A stretch of 64,000 bases of DNA, taken from contig JAUZQE010000008.1 in NCBI GenBank assembly GCA_030733815.1, positions 32,977 to 96,976 of the forward strand. Reading direction: 5' to 3'. The notes under the pieces were generated by a model that was not told the DNA's origin, ran no database searches, and saw nothing but the letters and a program-made list of their open reading frames with translations. Made by a program: the position numbers and the translations under genes. The DNA is from Yanghanlia caeni (GTDB taxonomy: Bacteria > Pseudomonadota > Gammaproteobacteria > Burkholderiales > Burkholderiaceae_B). Below, piece after piece: positions 9,117 through 17,307 of the stretch (positions within the stretch are counted from its first letter, which is position 1; each line of letters starts with the position of its first letter).

Positions 9117-9992
9117 GTGAAGTTCGAAGAGGTTGAATTCCTTTCTGAAAATACATGCCTGCGTGGGCGTCTGTATTTGCCCGAGCGGGAGGGGCCGGTG
9201 CCGGCCGTGGTCATGGCTCCGGGATTCGGCGGCCTGATTCAGCATTCCGCCATGCATTTCGCCCAGGCGTTTGCCGGCGCCGGTCTTGCTGCGCTGGTGT
9301 ACGACAATCCATGTTTTGGCCGCAGCGACGGTGAGCCGCGTCAGGAAGTCGATCCCGTGCGGCAGCGCCGGGCCTATCGCGACGCCATCAGCTATGTGCA
9401 GCGGCGCCGCGAGGTAAATGCCGACAGGATCGGCGTCTGGGGCTCGAGCTACAGCGGCGGGCATGTGCTTGAGATTGCGGCGTATGACCGCCGCATCAAA
9501 TGCGTCGTGGCGCAGGTGCCCACCATCAGTGGTTCGGCGCAGTCGATCAGGCGTTTTTCGGGGCAGACGCGGGCCGCCATGCAGAAGCGCTTTCACGCCG
9601 ACCGCGATGCGCGCCAGCGCGGTCTGGAACCCGAAAGAATGCCACTGGTATCCAACAACCCCTCACAGCCGGCCTATTTCAACAGCCGGGTCGCCTACGA
9701 CTACTACATGATCGACGGTTTCGTGAACGAGATCACGCTGCGCAGCGTGGAACTGAACTGGGAAAACGAGCCGGCAGTGCATATCAGCCGCATCAGCCCG
9801 ACCCCCTTGCTGATGATCGTAGCCGATAACGACGAAGCCACACCCACGGAGCTCGCGCTGACGGCCTACGAGCAGGCCTTGCAGCCAAAAGAACTGGTCC
9901 TGCTTCCCGGGGGGCATTTTTCACCCTATCAGGAGCATTTCGAACGAACCCGTGAACTGGCTGCGGCGTTTTTCAGAAAGCACCTTGGCTGA
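9117..9992 (+). CDS. Alpha/beta-hydrolase (dienelactone hydrolase/X-Pro peptidase-like)
   Basis: Soluble alpha/beta-hydrolase of about 291 aa. The nucleophile elbow is GSSYSGG (Ser near residue 113), the acidic residue is probably in MIVADNDEATP, and the histidine is in LPGGHFSPY near the C-terminus. An oxyanion segment VVMAPGFGGL lies near residue 35. The GTG at 9117 is chosen because GAGAG lies seven bases upstream; a TTG at 9102 is the alternative. There is no signal peptide. It stands alone between a divergent Bug gene and an HD-domain gene. The overall pattern resembles acetylxylan esterase-like and dipeptidyl-peptidase S15-like hydrolases, but no substrate can be assigned. Confidence 0.85.
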   Translation: MKFEEVEFLSENTCLRGRLYLPEREGPVPAVVMAPGFGGLIQHSAMHFAQAFAGAGLAALVYDNPCFGRSDGEPRQEVDPVRQRRAYRDAISYVQRRREVNADRIGVWGSSYSGGHVLEIAAYDRRIKCVVAQVPTISGSAQSIRRFSGQTRAAMQKRFHADRDARQRGLEPERMPLVSNNPSQPAYFNSRVAYDYYMIDGFVNEITLRSVELNWENEPAVHISRISPTPLLMIVADNDEATPTELALTAYEQALQPKELVLLPGGHFSPYQEHFERTRELAAAFFRKHLG

Positions 9993-10046
9993 CGCGACGG
10001 CACAGCATGTGCCGCCGAAACGCGCGGCGCTTTACAATCCGCGCTC

Positions 10047-10673
10047 ATGAGCGATGAGAACCCCAGAGCATGGATGAGGCTGCCTTCGGGCCGGCGCCTC
10101 GATCTTGTGAATCCCGACCCGGATGCGTGGGACGACACCGATCTGGCGACCCGCCTGGCGCGAACGTACCGATGGGGTGGCGAATCGACGTGGCAGCGGC
10201 CCTTGTCCGTTGCCCAGCACAGCCTGCTGGTCCTCGAGATACGGCGCCAGACGGCACCTGTGCCGTTGAGCCCGCACGAGGCGTTGCAGGAGCTCCTTCA
10301 CGATGCGGAGGAGGGGTTTCTGGGGTTCGACTGCATATCACCGCTCAAGCAGATTCTGGGTGACTCGTTCAGGCGTCTGGAGAACCGTCTGGCCGACGCG
10401 ATCTGGACGCGTTACGACGTGGCACCGTGGTCGCAGTCGGGCTATGCCTTGCACAAACAGGCGGATCGGGTCGCTGCGGCTTCCGAAGCGGTGCACTGCG
10501 TGGGATGGAGCCGCCAGGAAGTGGTGGAGGTGCTCGGAATCACCGCTCAGATACTCGAAGTCGACCCGCTTGTGCGCCGATGGGGCGGGCACCCGTGGGA
10601 ACCCTGGGCTGCCGACGTGGCGGCCGAACGGTTCCACGCCGTGCTGCGGGAACTGAGGCGAACCGCCAATTAG
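10047..10673 (+). CDS. HD-domain phosphohydrolase (YfbR-like)
   Basis: Protein of 208 aa with an HD-type metal-dependent phosphohydrolase core. The ligands fit VAQHSLLV (first His, about residue 55) and LLHDAEE (His-Asp, about residue 81). A further conserved Asp is likely in HKQADRVAAASEA. Relatives include 5'-nucleotidases acting on deoxynucleotides and hydrolases of phosphonate or nucleotide substrates; the exact substrate is unknown. The N-terminal LPSGRRLDLVNPDPDAW segment is typical of this subgroup. Its stop codon overlaps the stop of the convergent Na/Pi symporter gene by four bases, leaving no room for a separate terminator. Confidence 0.82.
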   Translation: MSDENPRAWMRLPSGRRLDLVNPDPDAWDDTDLATRLARTYRWGGESTWQRPLSVAQHSLLVLEIRRQTAPVPLSPHEALQELLHDAEEGFLGFDCISPLKQILGDSFRRLENRLADAIWTRYDVAPWSQSGYALHKQADRVAAASEAVHCVGWSRQEVVEVLGITAQILEVDPLVRRWGGHPWEPWAADVAAERFHAVLRELRRTAN

Positions 10674-12421
10674 CCGCTGTAGCCGTGATGCTTCGGTCGC
10701 GCGGGTGAGCCCGGTGCCAACTCGGCATCATCACCGCGCTTCTCTGAACCCTGTTCCTGCGCCGGGTTTGCGGAAGGGGTTTTAAGGCGACTGCGACGCA
10801 GCTCGCCGGCGGCTTCCAGCGCCGGGTAGGCGGTGGCACAGATATGGGAATGAATGCGCTTGAGGTCGCGCAGAATGTCGAGGTGCAGCGAGCTGGTCTC
10901 GATGCTGGCGACCAGGCCTTCCTTGAGCCGCGCCATGTGGTTTTCGGATGCCGAGAACTCGAGCTCACGTATTCGGGTCTTTTCTTCGAGCAGCTGTCGC
11001 GCAGATTTGACGTCGGCTGTAAGAAAGACCGCCGTCGCCAGGTTGAGGTTTTCGCGCACGATGCGGTGCAGTTCTTCCAGTTCTGCTGCGCCTTCCGGCG
11101 AGAATTGCAGCTGTCGCTTGATCTTCTTGCCGGCCAGCTCCATGAGGTTCTTGTCGATGATATCGCCGATATGCTCGAGATTGATCGCGAGACTCAGTAT
11201 CTCCATGGCGCGGCGGCCTTCCGCTTCGTCGAGGCTGCCATGGGTGATCTTCACCACGTAAAGCTTGATGGCTTCGTGCAGACGATCGACGGCATTGTCT
11301 CGTTGCCGCACTTCGGTAACGAGTTTTCTGTCATTGGTCATGATTGCCGTCATGGCCGACTGCAACATCGAATCAACCAGATCGGCCATTCGCATTGTTT
11401 CGCGGGTGGCACACGTCAGGGCCATTGCGGGCGAATCGGTCACGCTTTCGTCGAGGTAGCGAGGCACTGACGGATCATTTTCCGGCCTCACTTCCGGCAA
11501 CCAGCGCTCGAGCAGGGCCGCAAGGGGGCCAAGCAGGAACAGAAATGTCACCGCCATCACGATGTTGAAGGTCATGTGAAAGTTGGCGATGAGCCTCACC
11601 GGGTCCGGGTCCAGCGAACTCAGCAAGTTGACGGTGGGGGTCAGCAGTGGAAGAAAGATCACGCAGCCGACCATGCGGTTGATGAGGTTGCCGACGGGCA
11701 GGCGCCGATTGGCCGGGTTGAGTCTGCCGGAGCCTTCAAGCAGCGGATTCACCGCCGTGCCGAGGTTTGCGCCGATGACCAGCGCGAAGGCTTCGTGCGG
11801 CGTGGCCAGGCTCGAAGCAGCCAACGACATGGTCAGCACCACGATGGCTACGCTCGAGTGGGCCGCCCAGGCCAGTACCGCGCCAACCAGCACGGCAATC
11901 AGCGGTTCGCTGATCAGGGCGGAGATCAACTGACGGGCCATCGGGGCGTGCTCGGCCAACGCCAGCGTGTCGAGCAGGCTGTGCAGCGAAAGCAGCATCA
12001 GCCCCAAACCGATGGCGGCCCGGCCGAGATCCCGTACCCTGGTGCGGTTGCCCCGTTTGAAGGCGAGGACACCACCGATCAACAGAATGGGCGCGATGGC
12101 CGAGGAATCGAACGACAGCAGCTGAACGATGAGCGCCGTGCCTACGTTGGCGCCCAGCATGACCGCCAGCGCCGGCGCCAGGGCTACCAGGCCCGAGGCG
12201 GCAAATGAGGTAAGCATGAGGGCGGTGGCCGTGCTGCTCTGGATGATGGCCGTTACGCCGATTCCGGCCAGGAATGCATTCAGCCGTTTATGCAGTACGC
12301 CGCCGAGGAAGCGCCGGATGCCGGGGCCGAATGCACGCACGATTCCGCTGTGGACCATGTGCAGGCCCCACAGTAGCAGGGCGACCCCGCCAACGAGATC
12401 CAGCAGACTTTTGATGCCCAT
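10670..12421 (-). CDS. Na/Pi cotransporter family protein with PhoU-like tail
   Basis: Inner-membrane protein (583 aa) of the NptA/YjbB type, which couples phosphate movement to sodium. Two inverted Na/Pi-cotransport repeats are seen: one with GVTAIIQSSTATALMLTSF (about residue 56) and one with AHSSVAIVVLTMSLAASSL (about residue 187); the QSS and HSS motifs are the family signature. The C-terminal 230 residues are soluble and helical and resemble PhoU, consistent with a regulatory domain. It lies alone, convergent with the HD gene and upstream of tRNA-Val. YjbB-like members have been linked to phosphate export; the direction here is not readable from sequence. Confidence 0.9.
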   Translation of the reverse strand: MGIKSLLDLVGGVALLLWGLHMVHSGIVRAFGPGIRRFLGGVLHKRLNAFLAGIGVTAIIQSSTATALMLTSFAASGLVALAPALAVMLGANVGTALIVQLLSFDSSAIAPILLIGGVLAFKRGNRTRVRDLGRAAIGLGLMLLSLHSLLDTLALAEHAPMARQLISALISEPLIAVLVGAVLAWAAHSSVAIVVLTMSLAASSLATPHEAFALVIGANLGTAVNPLLEGSGRLNPANRRLPVGNLINRMVGCVIFLPLLTPTVNLLSSLDPDPVRLIANFHMTFNIVMAVTFLFLLGPLAALLERWLPEVRPENDPSVPRYLDESVTDSPAMALTCATRETMRMADLVDSMLQSAMTAIMTNDRKLVTEVRQRDNAVDRLHEAIKLYVVKITHGSLDEAEGRRAMEILSLAINLEHIGDIIDKNLMELAGKKIKRQLQFSPEGAAELEELHRIVRENLNLATAVFLTADVKSARQLLEEKTRIRELEFSASENHMARLKEGLVASIETSSLHLDILRDLKRIHSHICATAYPALEAAGELRRSRLKTPSANPAQEQGSEKRGDDAELAPGSPARPKHHGYSG

Positions 12422-12603
12422 GATGTGGCTCCCTGCTCACGACGCAGCCTGTGAGCAGCAATGTTCTATGCTAGCACTTGCCTTGCCTGCGATGCATGGG
12501 GTGAACAGATGGGCTGCCGTGGTTTGCGTGCACGCAACGCAACGCCGCCAGCGCGCACGAAAAAACCCGCAGAGCGGGGCTCGATGCGGGTTTGAGGGAA
12601 TTC

Positions 12604-12680
12604 TGGTAGGCAGTACTGGATTCGAACCAGCGACCTCTACGATGTCAACGTAGCGCTCTAACCAACTGAGCTAACCGCCT
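12604..12680 (-). tRNA. tRNA-Val (anticodon GAC)
   Basis: Complete cloverleaf on the minus strand, 77 bases including an encoded CCA. The acceptor pairs AGGCGGT with ACTGCCT. The anticodon stem CTACG/CGTAG encloses the loop TTGACAT, giving anticodon GAC, which reads Val GUC and GUU. The T arm is GCTGG-TTCGAAT-CCAGT. It has its own consensus promoter just upstream. Confidence 0.97.
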
Positions 12681-12694
12681 GCAAGAAGAACGAA

Positions 12695-12723
12695 ATTATA
12701 TGTGTGGTTTTTTGGCTTGTCAA
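12695..12723 (-). promoter_or_regulatory. Consensus sigma-70 promoter for tRNA-Val
   Basis: On the minus strand, TTGACA (12723-12718) and TATAAT (12700-12695) are separated by exactly 17 bases, a perfect match to the housekeeping consensus. The predicted start lies about 7 bases before the mature tRNA 5' end at 12680. Confidence 0.85.
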
Positions 12724-12853
12724 ATGAAACGGCAATTTGCCGCCCCACATTTGGCCTGCTGAGCCGGAAAGGGCTTTTTCGCAACACAGCGGGTGCAAAT
12801 CATAGCCGAAAACTGTAACCGCTGCAGAATGGGGCGGTTCGCACCGTGCGAGG

Positions 12854-12862
12854 TGTTACACT
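12854..12862 (+). promoter_or_regulatory. Possible extended -10 promoter for the thrS leader
   Basis: TGT followed by TACACT (12857-12862) fits an extended -10 element. No good -35 box is present at the right distance. Transcription would begin near 12869, about 19 bases before the leader ORF. The assignment is tentative and rests mainly on its position. Confidence 0.3.
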
Positions 12863-12887
12863 AACGCAACGAAACCACTCACTGTTA

Positions 12888-12935
12888 ATGGCCGACACAA
12901 TGCTTTACGCGCGAACTACGACACCCACGCAGTAA
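12888..12935 (+). CDS. Threonine-rich leader peptide of thrS
   Basis: A 15-codon ORF, MADTMLYARTTTPTQ, ends in TAA 82 bases before thrS. Five of 15 residues are Thr, three of them consecutive (ACT ACG ACA at 12915-12923), as expected for a leader peptide that senses charged tRNA-Thr. A second in-frame ATG at 12900 would give an 11-residue version. No strong ribosome-binding site precedes either ATG. The ORF is too short for statistics, so support comes from codon content, position directly upstream of the threonyl-tRNA synthetase gene, and the pairing segments around it. Confidence 0.65.
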   Translation: MADTMLYARTTTPTQ

Positions 12936-13006
12936 CTCCGTTTTCCGCGTCTGTCTGTCATTACCGAGTATTCATACAACGCGGCCAAGGCCGCGTTTCG
13001 TCTTTT
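12907..13006 (+). promoter_or_regulatory. Predicted transcription attenuator upstream of thrS
   Basis: Four pairing segments are visible. Segment 1, ACGCG (12907-12911), lies just before the Thr codons. Segment 2, CCGCGT (12945-12950), can pair with segment 1 or with segment 3, ACGCGG (12979-12984). Segments 3 and 4 form the terminator stem AACGCGGCC/GGCCGCGTT (12978-12997), followed by TTTCGTCTTTT. A ribosome stalled at ACT-ACG-ACA would cover segment 1 and free segment 2 to block the terminator; a ribosome at the stop codon would cover segment 2 and let the terminator form. The geometry matches amino-acid operon attenuators. Function is inferred. Confidence 0.6.
12978..13006 (+). terminator. 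Intrinsic terminator hairpin before thrS
   Basis: A perfect 9-bp inverted repeat, AACGCGGCC with GGCCGCGTT around a two-base centre (four-base loop when closed by C-G), is followed by a T-rich tract to 13006. It ends only ten bases before the thrS ATG, so it cannot serve an upstream gene and is best read as the attenuator's terminator. Confidence 0.7.
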
Positions 13007-13016
13007 CAGGACACAT

Positions 13017-14939
13017 ATGGTTCAGATTACACTGCCCGACGGCTCGCAGCGCGAATTCCCGGGCCCCGTTTCCGTGGCCGAAGTCGCGCAATCCATTGGT
13101 TCTGGCCTGGCCAAGGCCGCCCTTGCCGGGCGCATTGCAACCAATGGCGGGGAACCACGCCTGGTTGACATCAGCCATGTCATCGATACCGATGCCCAGC
13201 TGTCGATTGTCACGGCGAAAGATCCCGAAGGCCTCGAGCTGATCCGCCACTCCACCGCTCACCTGCTGGCCTGGGCGGTCAAAGAGCTGTTCCCTGAAGC
13301 GCAGGTTACCATCGGCCCGGTCATCGACAACGGGTTCTATTACGACTTCTCGTACAAGCGCCCATTTACCCCGGAGGATCTCGAGTCGATCGAGAAGAAG
13401 ATGGTCGAGCTGGCGCGACGCAACGAGCCGGTGGTGCGTGAGGAATGGAAGCGCGACGATGCCGTCGAATTTTTCCGTTCCATTGGTGAACACTACAAGG
13501 CCGAGATCATTGCTTCGATTCCGGCCGAGGAAGGCATTTCCCTTTACCGGGAAGGTAACTTCATCGACCTGTGTCGCGGCCCGCACGTGCCGTCCACCGG
13601 GCACCTCAAAGTATTCAAGCTCATGAGTGTGGCCGGAGCCTACTGGCGCGGTGACAGCAACAACGAGATGCTGCAGCGCATTTATGGCACCGCTTGGGCC
13701 ACCAAGGAAGAGCAGGCCGCGTATCTGAAGATGATCGAAGAGGCCGAGAAGCGCGACCACCGTCGTCTTGGCCGTGAGCTGGGGCTCTTTCACATGCAGG
13801 AAGAGGCTCCGGGTCTCATCTTCTGGCATCCCAAGGGCTGGACGATCTGGCAGCAGGTCGAGCAGTACATGCGCGCCGTGTATCGCGACAACGGTTACCA
13901 GGAGATCAAGGCGCCCCAGATTCTCGACCTGTCGCTCTGGAAGAAGACCGGGCACTGGGACAACTACAAGGAAAACATCTTCACGACCGAATCCGAGAAC
14001 CGGCTCTACGGCCTCAAGCCCATGAACTGCCCGGGTCACGTGCAAATCTTCAACGCCGGGCTGCACTCGTACCGCGAACTGCCGATCCGCTACGGCGAGT
14101 TCGGTCAGTGCCACCGCAACGAGCCTTCCGGTTCGCTGCACGGCATGATGCGGGTACGCGGCTTCACTCAGGATGACGGTCACATCTTCTGTACCGAAGA
14201 CCAGCTGCAGGACGAATGCGCGGCCTTCACGGCGCTGCTGCAGAAGGTCTATGCCGACTTCGGCTTCACCGAGATTCTGTACAAGGTGGCCACGCGTCCC
14301 GAAAAACGAATCGGTTCCGACGAAGTCTGGGACAAGGCCGAGCAGGCGCTCATGGAAAGCCTGCGGCGCACGGGGTGCGAGTACGAGGTCTCGCCCGGCG
14401 AAGGGGCTTTCTACGGGCCGAAAATCGAATACACCCTGAAGGACGCAATCGGGCGGCATTGGCAATGCGGCACGATCCAGGTCGATTTTTCGATGCCTGA
14501 ACGCCTGGGCGCGGAATACGTCGACGCCAACGATCAGCGGCGCACACCCGTCATGCTGCACCGCGCGATCCTGGGTTCGTTCGAGCGCTTCATCGGCATC
14601 CTGATCGAAAACTATGCGGGCGCACTGCCGGCGTGGCTCGCGCCGCAACATGCCGTCGTATGCTGTATTTCAGAACCCTCGGCCGATTACGCCAAGCAGG
14701 TCGCCCTAAGCCTGAAAAAACAAGGTTTTAGGGTCGAAGCAGATTTGCGCGGCGAAAAGATCACTCGTAAAATTCGGGAGCACAGCATGCAGAAGCTCCC
14801 GTACATCCTCGTGGTGGGCGAAAAGGAACGCGAGAACGGCCAGGTGGCCGTTCGGGCTCGCGGCGGCGTCGATCTTGGCGTCATGACCGTCGAGCAGTTC
14901 AGCGAGCGCCTGCAGCACGACATTTCCACGCGGGCCTGA
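13017..14939 (+). CDS. thrS: Threonyl-tRNA synthetase
   Basis: Class II threonyl-tRNA synthetase (640 aa, full length). Domains in order are an N-terminal TGS domain (about 1-61), the editing/SAD domain with [16 protein letters not shown] (about 80), the catalytic core with motif 2 around [19 protein letters not shown] (about 360-378) and the zinc-binding Cys in [10 protein letters not shown] (about 336), and a C-terminal anticodon-binding domain from about 540. It charges tRNA-Thr and edits mischarged Ser. The start has AGGA upstream. Expression is probably controlled by the attenuator that ends ten bases before the ATG. infC follows after 55 bases. Confidence 0.98.
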   Translation: MVQITLPDGSQREFPGPVSVAEVAQSIGSGLAKAALAGRIATNGGEPRLVDISHVIDTDAQLSIVTAKDPEGLELIRHSTAHLLAWAVKELFPEAQVTIGPVIDNGFYYDFSYKRPFTPEDLESIEKKMVELARRNEPVVREEWKRDDAVEFFRSIGEHYKAEIIASIPAEEGISLYREGNFIDLCRGPHVPSTGHLKVFKLMSVAGAYWRGDSNNEMLQRIYGTAWATKEEQAAYLKMIEEAEKRDHRRLGRELGLFHMQEEAPGLIFWHPKGWTIWQQVEQYMRAVYRDNGYQEIKAPQILDLSLWKKTGHWDNYKENIFTTESENRLYGLKPMNCPGHVQIFNAGLHSYRELPIRYGEFGQCHRNEPSGSLHGMMRVRGFTQDDGHIFCTEDQLQDECAAFTALLQKVYADFGFTEILYKVATRPEKRIGSDEVWDKAEQALMESLRRTGCEYEVSPGEGAFYGPKIEYTLKDAIGRHWQCGTIQVDFSMPERLGAEYVDANDQRRTPVMLHRAILGSFERFIGILIENYAGALPAWLAPQHAVVCCISEPSADYAKQVALSLKKQGFRVEADLRGEKITRKIREHSMQKLPYILVVGEKERENGQVAVRARGGVDLGVMTVEQFSERLQHDISTRA

Positions 14940-14994
14940 TCGCGTTTTACAAACAGCGTGGCCCGACCGATTCATTGTTCTAGGAGTTCTAGAT

Positions 14995-15540
14995 ATCGCA
15001 ACCGAAAAAGCACATCGCATCAATGGTGAAATCCGAGTCCCCGAGGTGCGACTCATTGGAATGGATGGGGAACAGCTGGGCGTCATGAGGACGTCCGAAG
15101 CCTTGCAGCTTTCCGAACAGCACGAGGTCGATCTGGTCGAGATCGCCCCGAACGCTTCGCCGCCCGTGTGCAAACTCATGGATTACGGCAAGTTCAAGTA
15201 TCAGGAACAGAAGCGTCAGGCAGAAGCGCGGGCAAAGCAGAAAACCATTCAGGTGAAGGAAGTCAAGTTCCGCCCCGGTACCGATGAGGGCGACTACCAG
15301 GTCAAGCTGCGCAACCTGCGACGCTTCCTTGAAGACGGCGACAAGGCCAAGGTCACCCTGCGGTTCAGAGGCCGCGAGATGGCCCACCAGGAACTCGGGA
15401 TGCGGGTGCTCGAACGCGTACGCGACGACCTCGGCGAACTTTGCCAGGTCGAGGCCATGCCCAAGCTCGAAGGGCGCCAAATGGTCATGGTGCTGGCACC
15501 GCGAAAGAAACCGACCAAGCCGGGCGAAGCTTCGGCCTGA
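14995..15540 (+). CDS. infC: Translation initiation factor IF-3, with AUC start codon
   Basis: IF-3 (181 aa) prevents premature 50S joining and proofreads start codons and initiator tRNA. The N-terminal domain (to about 80) begins with the conserved segment read as [19 protein letters not shown], then a Lys-rich linker helix ([16 protein letters not shown]) and the C-terminal domain with [12 protein letters not shown]. No ATG, GTG or TTG precedes this conserved N-terminus. The start must be the ATC at 14995, eight bases after AGGAG. The GTG at 15046 would delete 17 conserved residues. A rare start codon is the known basis of IF-3 autocontrol in E. coli (AUU). The usual partners rpmI and rplT lie 8 kb away here. 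Confidence 0.93.
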   Translation: MATEKAHRINGEIRVPEVRLIGMDGEQLGVMRTSEALQLSEQHEVDLVEIAPNASPPVCKLMDYGKFKYQEQKRQAEARAKQKTIQVKEVKFRPGTDEGDYQVKLRNLRRFLEDGDKAKVTLRFRGREMAHQELGMRVLERVRDDLGELCQVEAMPKLEGRQMVMVLAPRKKPTKPGEASA

Positions 15541-15565
15541 TCGTGCAGCGCCTTCTTACACGACA

Positions 15566-15598
15566 CGCCCGCCGTCAGTTTTTGCGGCGGGCGGTTTT
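15566..15598 (+). terminator. Intrinsic terminator after infC
   Basis: Stem CGCCCGCCG/CGGCGGGCG (15566-15574 and 15585-15593) with a T-rich loop is followed by a short T-run. It lies 25 bases after the infC stop and just before gshB, so thrS-infC ends here, unlike the classical operon that continues into rpmI. Confidence 0.8.
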
Positions 15599-15609
15599 AC
15601 AGGTGTGTC

Positions 15610-16569
15610 ATGCACGTACTGTTCATCATTGATCCGCTGCCTTCCCTGAAGGCGTACAAAGATTCCTCGGTCGCGATGATGCGTGCACTGGCGCAACGCG
15701 GCCATCGTCTGAGCGTGGCGTATCAGCCCGACCTCTACATCGATGAAGGGGTCGTGAAAGCCGTTGCACATGCCATTGAGCTCGTTCCCGGTGCCGATCT
15801 GCACGGTACGCAATGGTGGCGTGAATCGGCCGGGCCGGCTGAAACGGCTCTGGCGGAATTCGGCGCAGTGATCATGCGCAAAGACCCGCCCTTCGACATG
15901 GAGTACGTGTACGCCACGCATCTGCTGGAATATGCCGAGGCGCAAGGTGCGCGCGTATTCAACACGGGTGCCGCCATACGCAATCACCCTGAAAAGCTTG
16001 CAATCACCGAGTTTGCCGAGTTCACGGCGCCCACTCTGGTCAGTCGCGATATGGCGCGGTTGCGCGCCTTTCACAAGCGCCATGGCGAAGTCGTCGTCAA
16101 ACCGCTCGACGGCATGGGCGGCTCGGGTGTATTCGTTCTCAAGCCGAACGAGCACAATGTGGGCAGCATTCTCGAAATGCTCACCCAAGACGGCACGCGC
16201 ACGATCATGGCGCAACGCTACATTCCCGAAATCGTGAACGGTGACAAGCGCATCCTGCTGATTGGCGGGGAACCCGTGCCGTTTGCCCTGGCGCGCATTC
16301 CCCTTGCCGGCGAAACCCGCGGCAACCTGGCTGCGGGCGGGCGGGGTGTTGCGCAACCCCTTACCGAGCGCGATCGCGAAATTGCCGGGTGGGTGGCCGG
16401 CAAGCTGGCAGGCAGAGGTCTGCTGGTAGTCGGCCTGGACGTCATTGGCGATTACCTTACCGAGGTGAACGTCACCAGCCCCACCTGTTTCGTCGAGATC
16501 ACCGAACAGACCGGTTTCGACGTCGGCGACTTTTTCGCTCAGGCACTTGAACGGGCCACGGGAGGCTGA
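15610..16569 (+). CDS. gshB: Glutathione synthetase
   Basis: ATP-grasp ligase (319 aa) that joins glycine to gamma-glutamylcysteine to make glutathione. The N-terminal segment MHVLFIIDPLPSLKAYKDSS is typical of GshB. The ATP-grasp core has VVKPLDGMGGSGVFVL (about 163-178), RYIPEIVNGDKRILLIGGEP (about 203) and the metal-binding EVNVTSPTCFVEI near residue 285. The stop abuts the ATG of a PTS EIIA gene, so they form one unit. The association of gshB with PTS genes recurs in betaproteobacteria. Confidence 0.96.
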   Translation: MHVLFIIDPLPSLKAYKDSSVAMMRALAQRGHRLSVAYQPDLYIDEGVVKAVAHAIELVPGADLHGTQWWRESAGPAETALAEFGAVIMRKDPPFDMEYVYATHLLEYAEAQGARVFNTGAAIRNHPEKLAITEFAEFTAPTLVSRDMARLRAFHKRHGEVVVKPLDGMGGSGVFVLKPNEHNVGSILEMLTQDGTRTIMAQRYIPEIVNGDKRILLIGGEPVPFALARIPLAGETRGNLAAGGRGVAQPLTERDREIAGWVAGKLAGRGLLVVGLDVIGDYLTEVNVTSPTCFVEITEQTGFDVGDFFAQALERATGG

Positions 16570-16971
16570 ATGGCCTGCATCGTTCTGGTCATGCACGAGC
16601 CCTTGGGCAGCGCCTTCGCAGAATGCGCGGCGCACGTGCTGGGGCGTGATCCGGAACTGGTGGTCTTCGACGTCGTTGCCGATGAGAACCCTGAGGAAGC
16701 CACCGACCGCCTGACTGAGCTGCTGCGCTCCAGATCGGGCAGTACCATACTGGTGCTGTCCGATATCTTCGGTGCCACCCCGTTCAACATTGCCCGCAAA
16801 GCGCTGGCGCGCGTTGCGGAACAGGGCGGCCAGGGGCATCTGGTGACGGGCACGAATCTGTGCATGATTCTCAAGGCCCTTACCGAAAATTACGACGACC
16901 CCGAGAAATTCAGCGAAACCATACGTCAGGCGGCGGTGCGCGGCATTGTCGACGCCGCCTCACTCGTCTGA
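16570..16971 (+). CDS. PTS EIIA, mannose-family
   Basis: Phosphocarrier EIIA of the mannose type (133 aa). The phosphorylated His is at position 9 (VMHEPLG) and the DIFGATPFNIA segment near 73 is diagnostic. It accepts phosphate from HPr. No EIIB, EIIC or EIID permease is encoded here, and the neighbours are only HPr and EI, so a regulatory rather than sugar-uptake role is likely, as proposed for reduced PTS systems of other betaproteobacteria. The start codon abuts the gshB stop, implying translational coupling. Confidence 0.9.
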   Translation: MACIVLVMHEPLGSAFAECAAHVLGRDPELVVFDVVADENPEEATDRLTELLRSRSGSTILVLSDIFGATPFNIARKALARVAEQGGQGHLVTGTNLCMILKALTENYDDPEKFSETIRQAAVRGIVDAASLV

Positions 16972-17012
16972 GCGCGTCGTGCGGCGCTCACGCCTACAAG
17001 AAGTCTAAAATC

Positions 17013-17282
17013 ATGCCATCGATCAATATCGTCATCAGCAACAAGCTCGGCCTGCACGCGCGTGCGGCGGCCAAGCTCACCCAGACCGCCGGGCGGTTTC
17101 AATCTGAAATCTACATTGCGCGCGGCGACCAGCGGGTCAATGCGAAGAGCATCATGGGCGTGATGATGCTGGCCGCAGGCCTGGGCATCACGGTGACGGT
17201 CGATGCGGAAGGCCCCGATGCCGATGTCGCCCTCGACGAGATCAGACAGCTGTTCGAGAACAAGTTCGGCGAGCAGGAATAG
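17013..17282 (+). CDS. ptsH: PTS phosphocarrier protein HPr
   Basis: HPr (89 aa) relays phosphate from EI to EIIA. The active His is residue 15 in KLGLHARAAAK. A serine at residue 46 (AKSIMGVMML) sits where HPr kinase would act, in the context normally recognised. The longer open frame upstream to 16860 belongs to the EIIA shadow and is not used. It lies between EIIA and ptsI; the spacing of 25 bases to ptsI supports one transcript. Confidence 0.96.
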   Translation: MPSINIVISNKLGLHARAAAKLTQTAGRFQSEIYIARGDQRVNAKSIMGVMMLAAGLGITVTVDAEGPDADVALDEIRQLFENKFGEQE

Positions 17283-17307
17283 GCAGTTCAGCAGTGGCGT
17301 TGCCAAC

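Noticed and set aside
9998..10014. Hairpin CGGCACA-GCA-TGTGCCG after the hydrolase gene
   Set aside because: Shares GGCACA with the dyad at 7462-7487 but has a 3-base centre and no T-run; a weak hairpin is the simpler reading.
12972..14651. 559-codon open frame antisense to thrS
   Set aside because: It is a GC-rich shadow of thrS with no recognisable domains, and thrS is a full-length conserved gene.
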